Of a DNA stretch of 64,000 nucleotides, positions 11,696 through 23,880 are shown in pieces. The stretch spans positions 496,001 through 560,000 of the forward strand of contig OY756149.1 in NCBI GenBank assembly GCA_963576785.1. The letters are read 5' to 3'. Made by a program: the position numbers and the translations under genes. Position 1 is the first letter of the stretch, and each line of letters begins with the position of its first letter. The stretch comes from Chlorophyllum brunneum. Its lineage: Eukaryota > Basidiomycota > Agaricomycetes > Agaricales > Agaricaceae. The notes beneath the pieces were generated by a model. The model had not been told where the DNA came from. It made no database searches and saw nothing but the letters and a program-made list of their open reading frames with translations.

Positions 11696-14390
11696 TGAAG
11701 GGGGGAACAAAAAATCGTTTTTGTTCTTCCCTCCACCCTTTTTCTGTCTTCGTCTGGTGTTTCATCCTGCCCTCAGAGCCAAGCAAAGGGGAGCAATCTA
11801 CATATCCCGGCTATTCCATAAATACTCCTGTGAAACAATCTGCGGTTTCATCATCTCCCTCCTGTCTCCAGCTCCAGTTCCATAGCGGCCGCCGCACGCA
11901 AACCTCTCATAATGCACACACACCCCTCGGTACCTATCATATGCAACCCAAAACCTATTTCCAGTCTATTCCCGCCCATCACGGAAAATGCTTCCATTAG
12001 ATAGCCGGCCTGAGCAACATCACTATGGGGCATACATATGACAACTGATAAAAGTCGACCGAATACCACTAGCTTCCAACCCTTCACCTCTCATCTACCC
12101 AACAGCACGCACTCCCGCAAATGGGCCTTTCATGAGCGTTGGATGCTCACTATACCCTACTATCCCCGTAACCATCATCACCGGAGCTAAATTCCCCAAT
12201 CTAGCTTTCGACTCCGACTCCGCAGCTTCTCATTCACCAGACCCCCAAAAAAATCAAATTTTTGCTACAGGATCAAGTTGTGCCGGAAAAACGGTAATCC
12301 ATAACCCGGAGGGACTAGTACGCAACTTTACAGCCTACAATACACATCGAATGCACAGTCGCGGATTTCATTACCTTCCGTTCTATGCATCACGAATTTA
12401 GCGTCTCGCTCTAGTAACAGTAATAATAGTCAAACCCACTTCCTATGCCAATCCAAGTGACATATATTACCAAACTCTGTGCCGCTTGACACTCTTTACC
12501 GAGTCTTAACCTGTAACCCGCCGGCACTCTGGGCTATGGTGGCACAGAACAAAAATTTGATTCCTCCAGGTATCACTCTCCTGTCTCTTCTCCTTTAGCA
12601 TCATCACCCCGTTCCCCCCGGCGTTTCAGAATAACGCACACAGTAAAATGATCCCATTCGCATCAAGACGTTCGGTCTCTCTCCCCGAAGGGCGGCTTAC
12701 ATTTGATTTGATTATTCGGTTTGCAACTCCTGTATCTCGGTTCCCCGGCATGAACATTCAACACTTTACACAAAACGTCATTGAGCATGATCCTCCTCGT
12801 GTTTTATTCGACGTGAAATCATTTTTTTTTGATAGATAGGATCCAACTGATGTCGGTTGAATGGTTGATGCTACATCTCCAAGGGCTCATTCATGCTCGA
12901 GGTCGCTCTAGGCACCATCCCACCAGAACTACCACTAATTACTTCGTTTCTTCTTTACCGCTTCTTGACCCAAGTTATTTTTAGTGTGTGTGTGATAAAA
13001 TAATGTTGCTAGTATTTCGAACTCCTGTCATTCGGAAATTCTAGTAGTTTTATATATAGTGGGTAATAGTTCATAACACGTCTTTCAAAGTACCTGTCAA
13101 TCCAAGTACTTACACTAGCGTCAAACATACCGTCGGTGACCATGACAATAAAAAAAAAAAAAAAGGTGCGCAAGCTATGACAAAGATCTTGACAAAGATT
13201 TCGTCCCTGACTGACATTGCCCCTAGTCTAGTTCCTGGAATGTCGGGCTCATACCTCACACAACTACTTTATACTACTACAATGCGTGATGAATCAAACA
13301 TTGTTTTTTGCTTCATGTACTTATCTTTTCGACATTGATTGACAGAAATAAAATGTCGATTTACGAGGCAATTCAACGATTTCTGATGATGGCAGTGATC
13401 TTTTACGATTGGACCTGACGCACAAAGGCTTGCTGAATGTTTGAAACCCCTGCAAGGGTTAGATTGAATAGCAATTTCTACCCAATTCAGTTCTATGTCT
13501 CCGGGATTTGAAACTTACTTCAAGTTCCGTGTACCCGAATTGACAGTCCATGCAGTGTAGTATGTACCACACTACTCATCAAGCGTCATTGATTATCTAG
13601 GATCTGGCAATTCCTTATCTGACGAATCCTCCAAATTTGATAAACGACCACACTTAATCCCAGTACCCACACGCATTCCCAGAGAAATTTCGATTATGGA
13701 ATCACAAACGGAAATAGATTTTCTATAATCGTCCTCATCAGAAAATAACGTGCGGGGACTATACTTGAGTGAATAGCTCAAGTAGCATCCTGTACCACAA
13801 CCACCCAAGAGGGGAATAAAAACTTACATCACTATGATGATCAATCCACTTTATCCTATCTTTATCCCACTAGCAATAACACAACTGGTGTTTGTTCCGC
13901 GGACAGTGGACGCCTTATTTTTAGTGAATATCGTAAGTTTGTTAGTCACGAGTGGATCTCATTGCGTGGATATGATTACAGGAATGTCATTTTCGACAAG
14001 TTCAAAACTTGAACTTGGTAACCGATGATAATTTAAGAATCCAAAACCATATTTTATGTTATTTTTATTTATTTTTCTCACCTGTGGGTGCTGGATCGTG
14101 GAAAGGAGGAGCTCGACGTGAGGACGTTTAATCAACTTATAGTCTATCCCCTTTGGATTTTGTGATTGGACTGTTCTTAATCTCTGTGTACTTATGCTAC
14201 GTCGTATTAAAGAAGCTGGGTGACTTCAACGGCCGCTCATCTCCTCTTTCGGAAAATTTCGTTGTTCCTCTGTTGCTGTCAAGCTAGTGTGAATGAAGTA
14301 TAATTTTTGTTGCCCGAAGGAAAGTCTTTGTCTCCAAGGGCTTGTTAAGTTGACAATGGGGCTAGGCCTCGGTTTGAGGAGAAGGAAAAA
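11696..14390. other. Long gene-poor region
   Basis: About 2.7 kb with no frame that looks coding on either strand. It holds a 15-A run near 13150 and AT-rich stretches around 12950-14100. Short open frames here (for example 12132-12401 and 13593-13808) have no recognisable content and no convincing splice partners. A non-coding transcript or a decayed element cannot be excluded. Confidence 0.35.
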
Positions 14391-14919
14391 CTAAAGTCCA
14401 GTGGATGGTAGACTCCAAGACTTGTTTAGCTTAGTGTAACATCGGCTCTGCTCCTTTTCGCTGGTTGACTTGTCATACCTCAAAGGGAAAGTTTTACTTC
14501 TGTCGGACGTGTCTCCGCTAGCAATCGTTCCAAAAGTGCAATACCTCGAGATATGAAGTATGACGGAAACCGATTTCTGCACCAGCGTCTCCTGCTTTCG
14601 GTAGCTTTACTTACCGGGGAATCTCTCCTCGATAACGTCCTACTTGGGGAGATTTTTCCAACTGTCGAAAGTCTTTGGGTTGCTTGACACCAGCGGTGCG
14701 GGGTGTTGAAGGTTCTTCTTATCAATCTTCCAAAGGGCCACTTACTAGTAGTTCCTGGAGTCCTCGAACCAAGTGGCAGTTCATATAACTTAGAACTATT
14801 CTCTTCGTGCCGTATTTTGAATGGACTTCCTTCAGATTGAGCGGGAGATCAAATTCTTTTATGTTATTGAGTTGTTCTGTTGGACGGTGCCCAAAATCGC
14901 TGCCCGAGCCTTGGTACAC
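14391..14919 (-). other. Possible small spliced ORF or gene relic without start codon
   Basis: Three minus-strand frames can be joined in phase using two strong GTAAGT donors. The frame ending LQELL joins to QPKDFRQLEKSP, which joins to RYCTFGTIASG and ends at a stop at 14391. The combined piece is about 130 aa. No ATG opens the first frame; it remains open upstream for ~20 codons without a Met. No family was recognised. It could be a small gene with an unseen first exon, a relic, or coincidence. Confidence 0.2.
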
Positions 14920-15688
14920 TTCGGGTAACCAGAATATAGATAAAACAATACACTCGTAATGTCAAGCGTGTGTATGTGTTCTCCGCAAGCGCGCTCCCCG
15001 GATCAGTGCTAGATTTGTCTGATGTCCATCGTTGCTACGAATATGTCAGTCGGAACCGCATCCCTTTTCGTCAATGCAAGCGCGTATTATGGGCTTCAAG
15101 GTCAGCGTGGATCCCGCACAATATTCAAGTGCATTCCTGAACCCTATAAATGTACCCCACACATCTGTGTCGGAACAAAACTCACCCAGAACGACGTAAG
15201 GTGCCCTGATCTTGCGAGTGAGTTATTGGGATGAAGGTGAGCGCCGTAGAAGGCAGCAGTAAGGATTATCTATTGCTCTTCCGTTGCGTCAAAACTTCTG
15301 TCGGTTGGTGACCCCCGCTACGCAAACCACCCACTGGCAGTGTTGTCGCCAAGAGGAATGACTCGAGATCCGGCTTACCCCGGTCCGAGAACAACTTTTA
15401 CCGAGTGGGACCTCCAGACCTCTTTCAAATATGTCATACTTTTATCTTTCGATGGTTCACACAGCGAAGCTTCTGCAACCTTATTGGTTCGCCAGCGTGA
15501 AGTTTTGCTATCCGATTCTGATAGTTATTTCCGGTCGCATCAGGGTCTCATGGTCCCTTCAGAACTTTCGTCTCATCAATGGGGCGTCTGAATTTGCTGT
15601 GCTTATCTTCTTTTCTGGATCCCGCGATTTAGGAATCCCAGAAGCCTCAAAACTGTGGTCAACGACATCAAAGACCTAACGGAACAAC
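14920..15688. other. Intergenic region upstream of NCS1 permease copy 1
   Basis: This 769-bp stretch has only short open frames without recognisable content. The proximal part should be the permease promoter. No repeat was seen. Confidence 0.35.
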
Positions 15689-17575
15689 ATGTCAATAGAA
15701 AAGCTCGATCATCTTCCACCGAAGCTGCTCGACCAAAGTAGCAAAGCAGAGATTGATGTTGATACAACAGAGAAGGGGATTTTCGCAAAATTTCGTGAAA
15801 GAAGGCTGGGGAAGAGGTTGGAAGAAATTGGTCTAGAATTCAGAGGTTCGTGCACGGATTGCTCAGGTTGTGAAAGCCCCTCTGAATGGGATTGGTCCAG
15901 GAGTGAAGCCTGTCCCGGTGGAAGAACGCCAGGATAGCCAGTATTACAAGATATTTTTCATTTGGTTCTCAGCAAACTGCAACATTCTATCGTTCTCAGC
16001 AGGTACTCTCGGACCCGCCGTCTTCGGCCTGGGGACGAGGGACTCATGCTTGGCAATCTTATTCTTCGAACTCTTATTCTGCGCAATGCCCGCCTACGCG
16101 TACGTCTCCTCACAACGCTCGCCACCTGGGCCTCACGATGGTACTATAGCTCGACCTGGGGTCCCAAGCTAGGGATGAGACAAATGGTCGTGTCCAGATA
16201 TTCATTCGGGTATGATACTCGATCTGTCTGGCCAGGATCCGACCAATGCTCATGGGTTTTTCAGGTATTACGGGGTTTTGCTATGCTGTGTCCTAAACCT
16301 CATCGGCATGTGCGGATTCTCAATTTTGAACTGCATTCTCGGTGGACAAGCCCTCGCAAGCGTTTCGGATCGGAACCTCAGCTGGACGTAAGTCATTTCA
16401 TTTACTGCTAGGGGTCGAGCTAAGATGTGGCCCATTTCAGAATTGGCATAGTGGTAATTGGGGTTATTGCGCTTCTGGTCTCTTTCTGTGGACATTCCGT
16501 GCTCCATTGGTATGAACGGATTGCCTGGTTTCCGGTCATCATCACCTTCGCGATTGCCTTGGGTTTGGGTGGTAGGCACTTGTCGGGAACTACTTTCGAA
16601 CCAGCTACTGCTAGGGCGGTTTTGAGCTTCGTCTCCACATTGGCTGGGTTCACGATTACGTATACTCCCCTCGCATGCGACTACACACTTTATTACAGGG
16701 AGGACGTCAAGAGGTAAGGGCCAACCGTCACGGTACTAGCTGATTCCAGGCTGACCAAGTACGGCAGGTGGAAACTCTTCTTATGCTCGTATTGGGGTCT
16801 TGCGTTCTCAATTGTACTTCGCTGAGCTATGTTGTTTGGGTGGCCCTGACCATTGTGATTTCTACAGATTCCCATCCAGTGTACAGGAGCCGCCGTAATG
16901 GCCGCCGCACCTTCTGTACCGCTCTGGGAACAATCCTATTCAAATGGGGACGTAGGCGGCCTCCTCGAAGCAATGCTCCAACCGGTCAATGGTTTTGGAA
17001 AATTCCTTACTGTCCTTCTCAGCTTGTCTGTAATCGGCAACATCGCGATTACATTCTACTCCATGTCATTCAACCTTCAACTCTGCATACCGTACTTCAT
17101 GAGGGTCCCGAGATATGTGTTCTCGGTATTTAGCACAGCAGTGTAAGTTTTATCTCCGTCAATGTCCGTTTATCCCTTCCGCTGATACCATTACCCAAGT
17201 GTAATTGCGTTGGCTATCGCGGGCCAACACAGGTTTTACGACACCCTTGTGAATTTCCTAGGTTTACTCGGGTATTGGGCTGCTGCATACGTTATGATTA
17301 TCTTCCTGGAACACTTATATTTCAGGAGGGGCAAGTTCGAACTATACGACCCACGAGCGTGGAATTCCCCTAGCCTGTTGCCGACAGGCATACCTGCAGT
17401 GGCGGCCGCAGTATTGGCGTTCGGCCCAGTGGTACCTTGCATGGATCAAGTATGGTACGTTGGACCTATCGCAGAGCAGACAGGAGATATTGGGTTTGAA
17501 ATGGCATTCGTTGCCAGTGCGATCTTCTACTTTGTGTTTAGGTGGCTGGAAATTAAGTGGAGGGGTAGACTCTGA
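15689..17575 (+). CDS. NCS1-family purine/cytosine-type permease, copy 1
   Basis: Eight exons (15689..15845, 15901..16099, 16150..16209, 16265..16387, 16441..16713, 16768..16813, 16868..17142, 17200..17575) encode 502 aa. The cytosolic head ends in the family sequence VPVEERQDSQYYKIFFIW, and the first helix region reads FSANCNILSFSAGTLGP. Later blocks are RYSFGYYGVL, LNCILGGQALASVS and QHRFYDTLVNFLGLLGYW, with about 12 predicted helices and an Arg-rich tail. FCY2-type NCS1 carriers take up cytosine, adenine, guanine or related compounds with protons at the plasma membrane. Exons 2-8 have exactly the same lengths as in the second copy at 21552-23473, which fixes the splice sites. Substrate specificity cannot be read from sequence alone. 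Confidence 0.94.
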
Positions 17576-19447
17576 TAATTTGGAACCGGTGAAATGGAGC
17601 GTATTATGTTGATACAGATACTTATTTGACTATGTGACGAGGACTGCATCACTTACGGGTACCACATGTGGTGGGTGTGAACGGCGGTTTGCTTCGTCAA
17701 CTACTCTCGCCCTCGACTTTCCTCTGATATAGCTTCAACTATTTTATACTTGTGGAGATCGGACGACGGCTAGGCCTTCAAACGGCTATCCGTCTCCCTC
17801 CTCCCACTAGCCCTATTCGTACACGACATTCCGCTCGTCCGATGAAAAAAGATAGGCCGAGGACTCAACGGCCGATACGTTTTGAATGCCAGCAAGATGG
17901 GCATCAATTCCCGCAGACTCAAAAAGGGCAAAGGTCTTCGGGCCTAACTGCATCACTCTCCACCCCGACATCGCTCTCCATTCGCCGCGCTGGCCGGTAC
18001 CCTCTCGATAAAACAATTATATTCAAATCCCTGAACAGTTATGAATGGTTGATACCAAAAGTATGAAAATTTTCGATCCCTTATGTACCCCTTCATTCAA
18101 TCTATACAATATCTCCATAATCCCTAATTCGGACTGTTTCGGACTCAACTTTTCTATTCAAATTACATCTACAGTGCGTACGGACTATGTACGAGGTTTC
18201 GGTAGCATAGGTTTTAATTTTTCGTATAAATACGAATGTACTTCGTCTACGAAAATCAGTGAAAAAAGTATCAGTTTTATTCCTATTTCTCTTCTCTGCC
18301 TCCGAGAGGCTCATAAACGTCTCGCTTCAATAAACTGCCCTTTCCCCCACCTTTGTGTGTTCCTAGACACATCCCCTTTCACCTCTATTCCCCTTGGGTT
18401 GAAGCCCCAACGTCAGACGGACGCTGACGTGCTCGCAAACATAACGAGATAACGTCTCTTCATACTCACGGACCTTTCACAAATTCCTGGGTAGAAAGCC
18501 TAGGTTTGACTGTGTAAGGGTATCGATGTGACTGCGCAGAGGCAGTGTCGATATCATTGTCCTGAATGGTAGCCGAACAAGTTCATTATTTTACTTAATT
18601 TACTTAGGACTGTTACCACCTTGTGTCTCCTACCCAACATTATCAGGTGTTCCTTCGCTATTATTGTTCGCGAGTTCCATTTTGTATTCCCATAGAAATA
18701 CTGGCCCGTAGTTTGGAATAAATCATCGAAAAGTCTATTCAAAATATCTCGAAACTTTCGACTCACGTCCTACAGCTGCAAAAAGGAGTAACCGCTGTGT
18801 GGCATCGAATGATGGAAAAACAACATTGCGAAAGCTGTCACCGGACAAGACTAAGAGTATGGACGTACACAAGCGCATCATCACTTCTGGAATCACCACT
18901 GCTGCTGCGGCCTCGCCCCCGACTACGAGCCCCACTACGGTTGACATCATTTTGAACACTATGGAGGATACTACAGACATCGTGATTATGCGTATTGTGT
19001 TTGGTGCGTGCTCCGGCGAACAATATGTTTTCCTGGATTTGTTCATCTTTCTTTGCATAGTACATCATTGATCAGTACAACGTCCTTGATGAAGCGAGGA
19101 CGAGGCAATCGCAATAATTAGGATGGTCCCACACACCGGCGGGTGGAAACCGCTGTGCTGTGTCCTCCTTCAACTCGATTTATTGCTGTGGTGCGACAGC
19201 CTGGCCGCTCTGGTCGCAGTATCGGGCAAGTCCTGAAGTCCTGGAATAAGGTGAAGCTACTTGTGCTACAAAAAAAGTCTAGAATCTAAATCATCAGAAA
19301 TGCGAAAATGTTCGAGCGCTGATGACCGTCAAAAATCGTTACTCGTCATCAGTTGGTGGGGTGGTTACTCGTATCTTTTCCTTGCACATAAAGAGACAGG
19401 ATCCTTAAATACCAGACCAGCTGCAGATTACTAGTAAATCCCCCACC
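17576..19447. other. Intergenic region between permease copy 1 and the 7-TM-like gene
   Basis: About 1.9 kb with overlapping short frames on both strands, none with family features or consistent splicing. The last ~200 bp should contain the promoter of the gene at 19448. Nothing else was recognised. Confidence 0.35.
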
Positions 19448-20595
19448 ATGGACCCGCAACCAACGGCAGTCACAATGCCAGACCTGAGCCTCCAGATGGC
19501 AATGGCCACCGAAATACTGTTCATGGCTTTGTTCGATGGTGGACTAATCATCTTGGGAATCGCTTGCATTTCATTGCTGACGAACACCGGCCGCAAGACT
19601 ACTCACAGGAAGTTTTGGCGAGCTTATGTTGCTGTGCTAATGTTTCTCAACATCAGCTTCCTAATCGAGTCTTTCCTTTGGACCTTTTCCTGGATTATTT
19701 ACAACTCGAACTCTAAGAAGAATCAGGAAGTGTCGTTCATCGTGTATTACATGAGTGACATAACGGGAGCAACAATGGTCTTTTTAACGGGCGCGGTTCT
19801 GGAGAGTTGTGGGATGATGTTGGCGCCACACATGTATATTGTTCCGCTAACACGGCGTAATCTTGTATGTAGGTGTGGCGATGTTACATGGTCCATCGAA
19901 CTGTTTCATGCCATACCTCGAAACTCAAGGCGCTCTATTGGGTCTTTCCACTGATTTTACTTGTGATATCAACAGGTAATACCTGCGCAAACCGCCATGC
20001 TTCATGTATTGTAGGTACTAACGGACGGTATGCAGTTGCGGGCTTCGTAGCAGAGGGGATACCACCCACGGACAAAAATTTCTCACTATCCCTCGCCCCT
20101 CAGGTTATGGCCCTCACGCCCAACATCCTCCTTAACCTTTATGCACCATCTTTTATCATCATCCGCCTGGCTTTACACCGGCGAATGATGGTTGCCCAAT
20201 TGGGGCCAGGCGCACCAATCGCACGATATCTACGTGTTATAAGTATTCTTCTGGAGTCTGCAGCTGAATGCCCCAGTCATGATCATTGGCACCATCGGTC
20301 TTGCGCATGACCTAGACTTTGGAACGGTTTTTGCGTCGATTGGCGCCACATGTCAGGTGTGTAGATGACTAGTCCGCACCTGATACCCGGGTCGATACAA
20401 GCACATTCTCCCTAGTCATTCTCTGCGGTCCTAGTCCTATACCAGGTTGCATTAGGGCGAGCCACGAACGGGCAGAATGTGCAGAGCAATGATGACACAG
20501 AGGCACATGAGCCTACTACACGAAGAAAAGGCGAACAGGCGGAGGGCGCACTTCGGGTTCGGGACCATGTTGTGAAGTCAGAGGGGGTTATATAA
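19448..20595 (+). pseudogene. Basidiomycete 7-TM-like membrane protein gene with a frameshift
   Basis: Exon 1 (19448..19795) and exon 2 (19873..20356) read through several hydrophobic helices, including the block VWRCYMVHR that is typical of a large mushroom family of 7-helix proteins of unknown function. At about 20261-20266 the frame breaks. The protein ...RYLRVISILLES is followed in another frame by NAPVMIIGTIGLAHDL, consistent with a 2-nt deletion or 1-nt insertion. After a 59-nt intron, the shifted frame continues in exon 3 (20416..20595) with a hydrophilic tail ending at TAA. No intron fits the break. Without the shift the gene would look complete. A sequencing error is possible. Confidence 0.6.
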
Positions 20596-21551
20596 CTCGA
20601 AGACGATGCAACTTGGTTTTCGTTCTCCACATTTAAATAGTAGTACGTCGGGTTTTCTGGGTTCTATACAACTCCAATTTATCTTGTACCATTCGTGATG
20701 GACAGTGAGATGGTACGATAGGCTCCCATTTCTGAGTAGCATCGGAGCCACGTACTTTCAGAAGGGTCCCCGGGGGGAAAATTCTCTCCCATAATTGTAA
20801 GGGGTAAACCCCTTATTTCCCATAAATGCAAGCAACATTGACTGGTCGTTGGGGTCGTGTGGCGTCCGTTTTACAATCAGTTGCGAGTAGTTGTTGTTGA
20901 TTACAAGTCGATGTGGAACCCCTCCTTAGGATGGTGATAGTGCGTATCTCTGCCTTGGCATCAGTGGCCGAATGGTTAGAGTTCTGGGTGCTTTCCCCTC
21001 GCTATACTGTAATAGAGGGAGTATGGTTTGTGTCCACGGAGACCAATTCCGTCGCAAGAGTACCCGTGCCTAGTACGTCGATCCCTCAGTTGGGACGCAC
21101 AAAACGAGGGAAAACCCATGGATTGCTCAGGGAACGAGGTGCGAGGTTTTTGTATGACGTGGGAGGCATTTAAAACGGAGTGCCGTGTTCTAGTTCTGCA
21201 TCGTCATGTGGATGGTCGTTTGTCTGTGGGTGAATAAATCATTTGGGGGTAAAGTGGTCTCTGAATTTGATATGCCTGGATAAACTTTCCCAGTGTCAGG
21301 ATCTGGGAACTTCCCTCTCAAGTTCCTGCCTCCTCCAAGCTCCGGCAGTGGCTGAACACAGACGTAATCACACTTCCTCAATTCGATTACCGGTAGGCTC
21401 CGGTCCGGCAGTTCTTGTTCTCTCCTATTCCCACTGCATTTTACCTGTTGACAGGTGTCCTAATTCCTGGGAATCTAAACCCCCAACTATACTCCACCAC
21501 GATGGTTTCCAAAGATCTATGCCTTCGCTGCAATTGTCATCAAGGTACTAA
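20596..21551. other. Intergenic region upstream of NCS1 permease copy 2
   Basis: 956 bp without coding potential I can support. A tRNA-like 5' half near 20957 was considered and rejected. The region is not obviously similar to the upstream region of permease copy 1. Confidence 0.35.
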
Positions 21552-23473
21552 ATGTTGAACGAAAAACGAGAGTCTTCGCTTCAAGAGTTATCAACCGAGA
21601 CAGAAAAGGAGGACTGGGGTGATGTTGAGCCGGTAGAGAAAAGGAAAGGGTTCTTGGCGAAGTTTCGTGAAAGAAAGCTAGGGAAGAGACTGAAACAACT
21701 GGGGATCGAGTCCAGAGGTAGTTTATCCGTGCCCCACTTGCGAGAATTGCTCCGCTGAGCCAGACCCTTTGTCAAGGAGTGGAGCCTGTGCCAGTAGAAG
21801 AACGCCAGGATACACAATACTACAAGATTTTTTTCGTCTGGTTCTCAGCGAACTGTAATATTTTATCGTTCTCAGCGGGTACACTCGGTCCTGCTGTTTT
21901 CGGAATGGGGATGCGGGACTCGTGTCTAACGATTCTGTTTTTTGACTTGGCCTTTTGTGTCATACCAGCATATGCGTATGTCCCGTTTGAGTATCCTTCC
22001 AAGGTCTTGCTGAGTTGATCATTCCTACAGCTCGACCTGGGGCCCTAAATTGGGAATGAGGCAGATAGTCAGTTCCAGATATTCATTTGGGTATGTTCAT
22101 TCCTTGTTTCAGTAAGGATGGCCGTTGAACGATCTTTAGATATTACGGTGTTTTATTGTGCTGTCTATTGAACCTCATTGGTATGGGTGGGTTCTCTATC
22201 TTGAACTGCATCCTTGGTGGACAAGCTCTCGCAAGCGTCTCTGACCGGAATCTCAGCTGGACGTATGTTGTTTCTTCCATTTGGAGCGGGACACTATCAA
22301 ATAACAATTCAAATAGGGTGGGGATAGTCGTCATTGGTGTTGTGGCACTTCTGGTCTCCTTCTGTGGCCATTCTGTTCTCCACTGGTATCAACGCGTAGC
22401 CTGGTTCCCGGTGATCGTTACCTTTGTGATCGCCCTGGGACTGGGTGGTGGGCACTTGGGAGGAGTTGCTTTCGAACCTGCGACAGCGCGAGCCATACTG
22501 AGCTTTGCATCTACACTGGCGGGATCGACGATTGCTTGGGCTCCTCTCGGGTCCGATTACACGATCTACTATAGAGAGGACGTCAAAAGGTGGGTATATA
22601 AGTCATGGAATCCAAATCGAGATTAATAGTCTAGCTACACTAGTTGGAAAATATTGTTATATTCATATCTGGGTCTTGTCTTATCCATCGTACGTTCGAA
22701 CAGTGCTACTTACCTTGGGGAGTCCCATATAGGTCTTGAAGCTGCCACTAAAAACATTTCCGTAGATCCCCTTCCAGTGTACAGGTGCTGCGGTAATTGC
22801 TTCCGCACCGTCCGTGCCCCTCTGGGAGCAATCCTATTCCAACGGGGATGTGGGCGGTCTTCTCGGGGCCATGCTTCAGCCTGTCCACGGTTTCGGGAAA
22901 TTCTTGACCGTCCTCCTCAGCCTGTCCGTGATTGGAAATATTGCACTTTCGTGCTACTCGATGTCGTTGAACCTCCAACTTATGGTGCCATTTTTCCTCA
23001 AGGTCCCGAGATATTTTTTCTCTGCGTTCGCCACAGCAGTGTAAGTCGTCCATCACAGATTCCTATCGTTGATGTTGGTCTAATTTCATCTCCGTAGTGC
23101 TGTTGCATTAGCCATTGTAGGTCAACACAGGTTCTACGACACCCTTGTCAATTTCCTCAGTTTACTCGGATATTGGACTGGTGCATACTCTACGATCATC
23201 TTCGTGGAGCATTTATATTTCAGGAAGGGAAAATTTGTGTTATACGACTCGAAAGTATGGAATTCCCCTGGGTTGTTACCGACAGGCATTCCTGCGGTCG
23301 CTGCGGCGGTCTTTTCATTTGGGCCGGTGGTGCCAAGTATGGACAAAGTGTGGTACATTGGTGCAATTGGGAAAAAGACGGGAGATATTGGGTTTGAAAT
23401 GGCGTTCGCTGTTAGCGGGATCTTGTACTTCGCTCTCCGGTGGTTGGAGATTAAGTGGAGGGGACGGTTGTGA
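21552..23473 (+). CDS. NCS1-family purine/cytosine-type permease, copy 2
   Basis: Eight exons (21552..21717, 21777..21975, 22031..22090, 22140..22262, 22317..22589, 22644..22689, 22766..23040, 23098..23473) encode 505 aa. It aligns end to end with copy 1: VPVEERQDTQYYKIFFVW, LGGQALASVSDRNLSWT, LWEQSYSNGDVGG, QHRFYDTLVNFLSLLGYW. Only exon 1 differs in length (166 versus 157 nt), and that is the variable cytosolic head. The two genes are a tandem duplication in the same orientation, separated by ~4 kb that holds the frameshifted 7-TM-like gene. Differences cluster in the head and in some loops, which could alter regulation or substrate preference. Confidence 0.94.
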
Positions 23474-23880
23474 TTGAGGATGAAAGTGCCATGTTAATAA
23501 TGCCAGTGTCTTGATTATCCAGCTACATCAGACCCTTCGCGGTTAAAACGTTAAAACTTTATCATAACTTAGTACGCGCTTGTCGGGTACCGAGATAGCT
23601 GCACGATCCTAATATTGGTCTCATTCTTTCTCATCATGGTACAATGCTATTTCAGTGTAATCGCTACATCTGTTCCTCATTTGTGATGCATTGATACATG
23701 ATGGCCCTCCGATATACTATTCGTACGCTCACACGCTCGTACACTTTCAGGCTTCCACACACGCTCTCAAGATTGATCGTCCCCAAGGACCTAACTTTCA
23801 GTATCTACCCGCATTATTCCACTATAATCCAGCCCGTGCATCCCCTCAACTGAACAACCTTACGAGTGATCAATCCGATC
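23474..23880. other. Intergenic region
   Basis: 407 bp between two same-strand genes. No feature seen beyond the expected kinase promoter. Confidence 0.35.

Noticed and set aside
18735..19071. Overlapping frames of 107 (minus) and 90 (plus) codons
   Set aside because: Mutually antisense, no recognisable domain, no consistent splice partners.
19976..20014. 39-nt intron in the 7-TM-like gene (GTAATA...TTGTAG)
   Set aside because: Shorter than every other intron in the window (minimum about 47 nt) and in frame without stops, so reading through is equally good.
20957..21030. tRNA-like 5' half (GGCATCAGTGGCCGAATGG)
   Set aside because: The D-stem does not pair, no anticodon stem follows, and there is no T-arm at the right distance.
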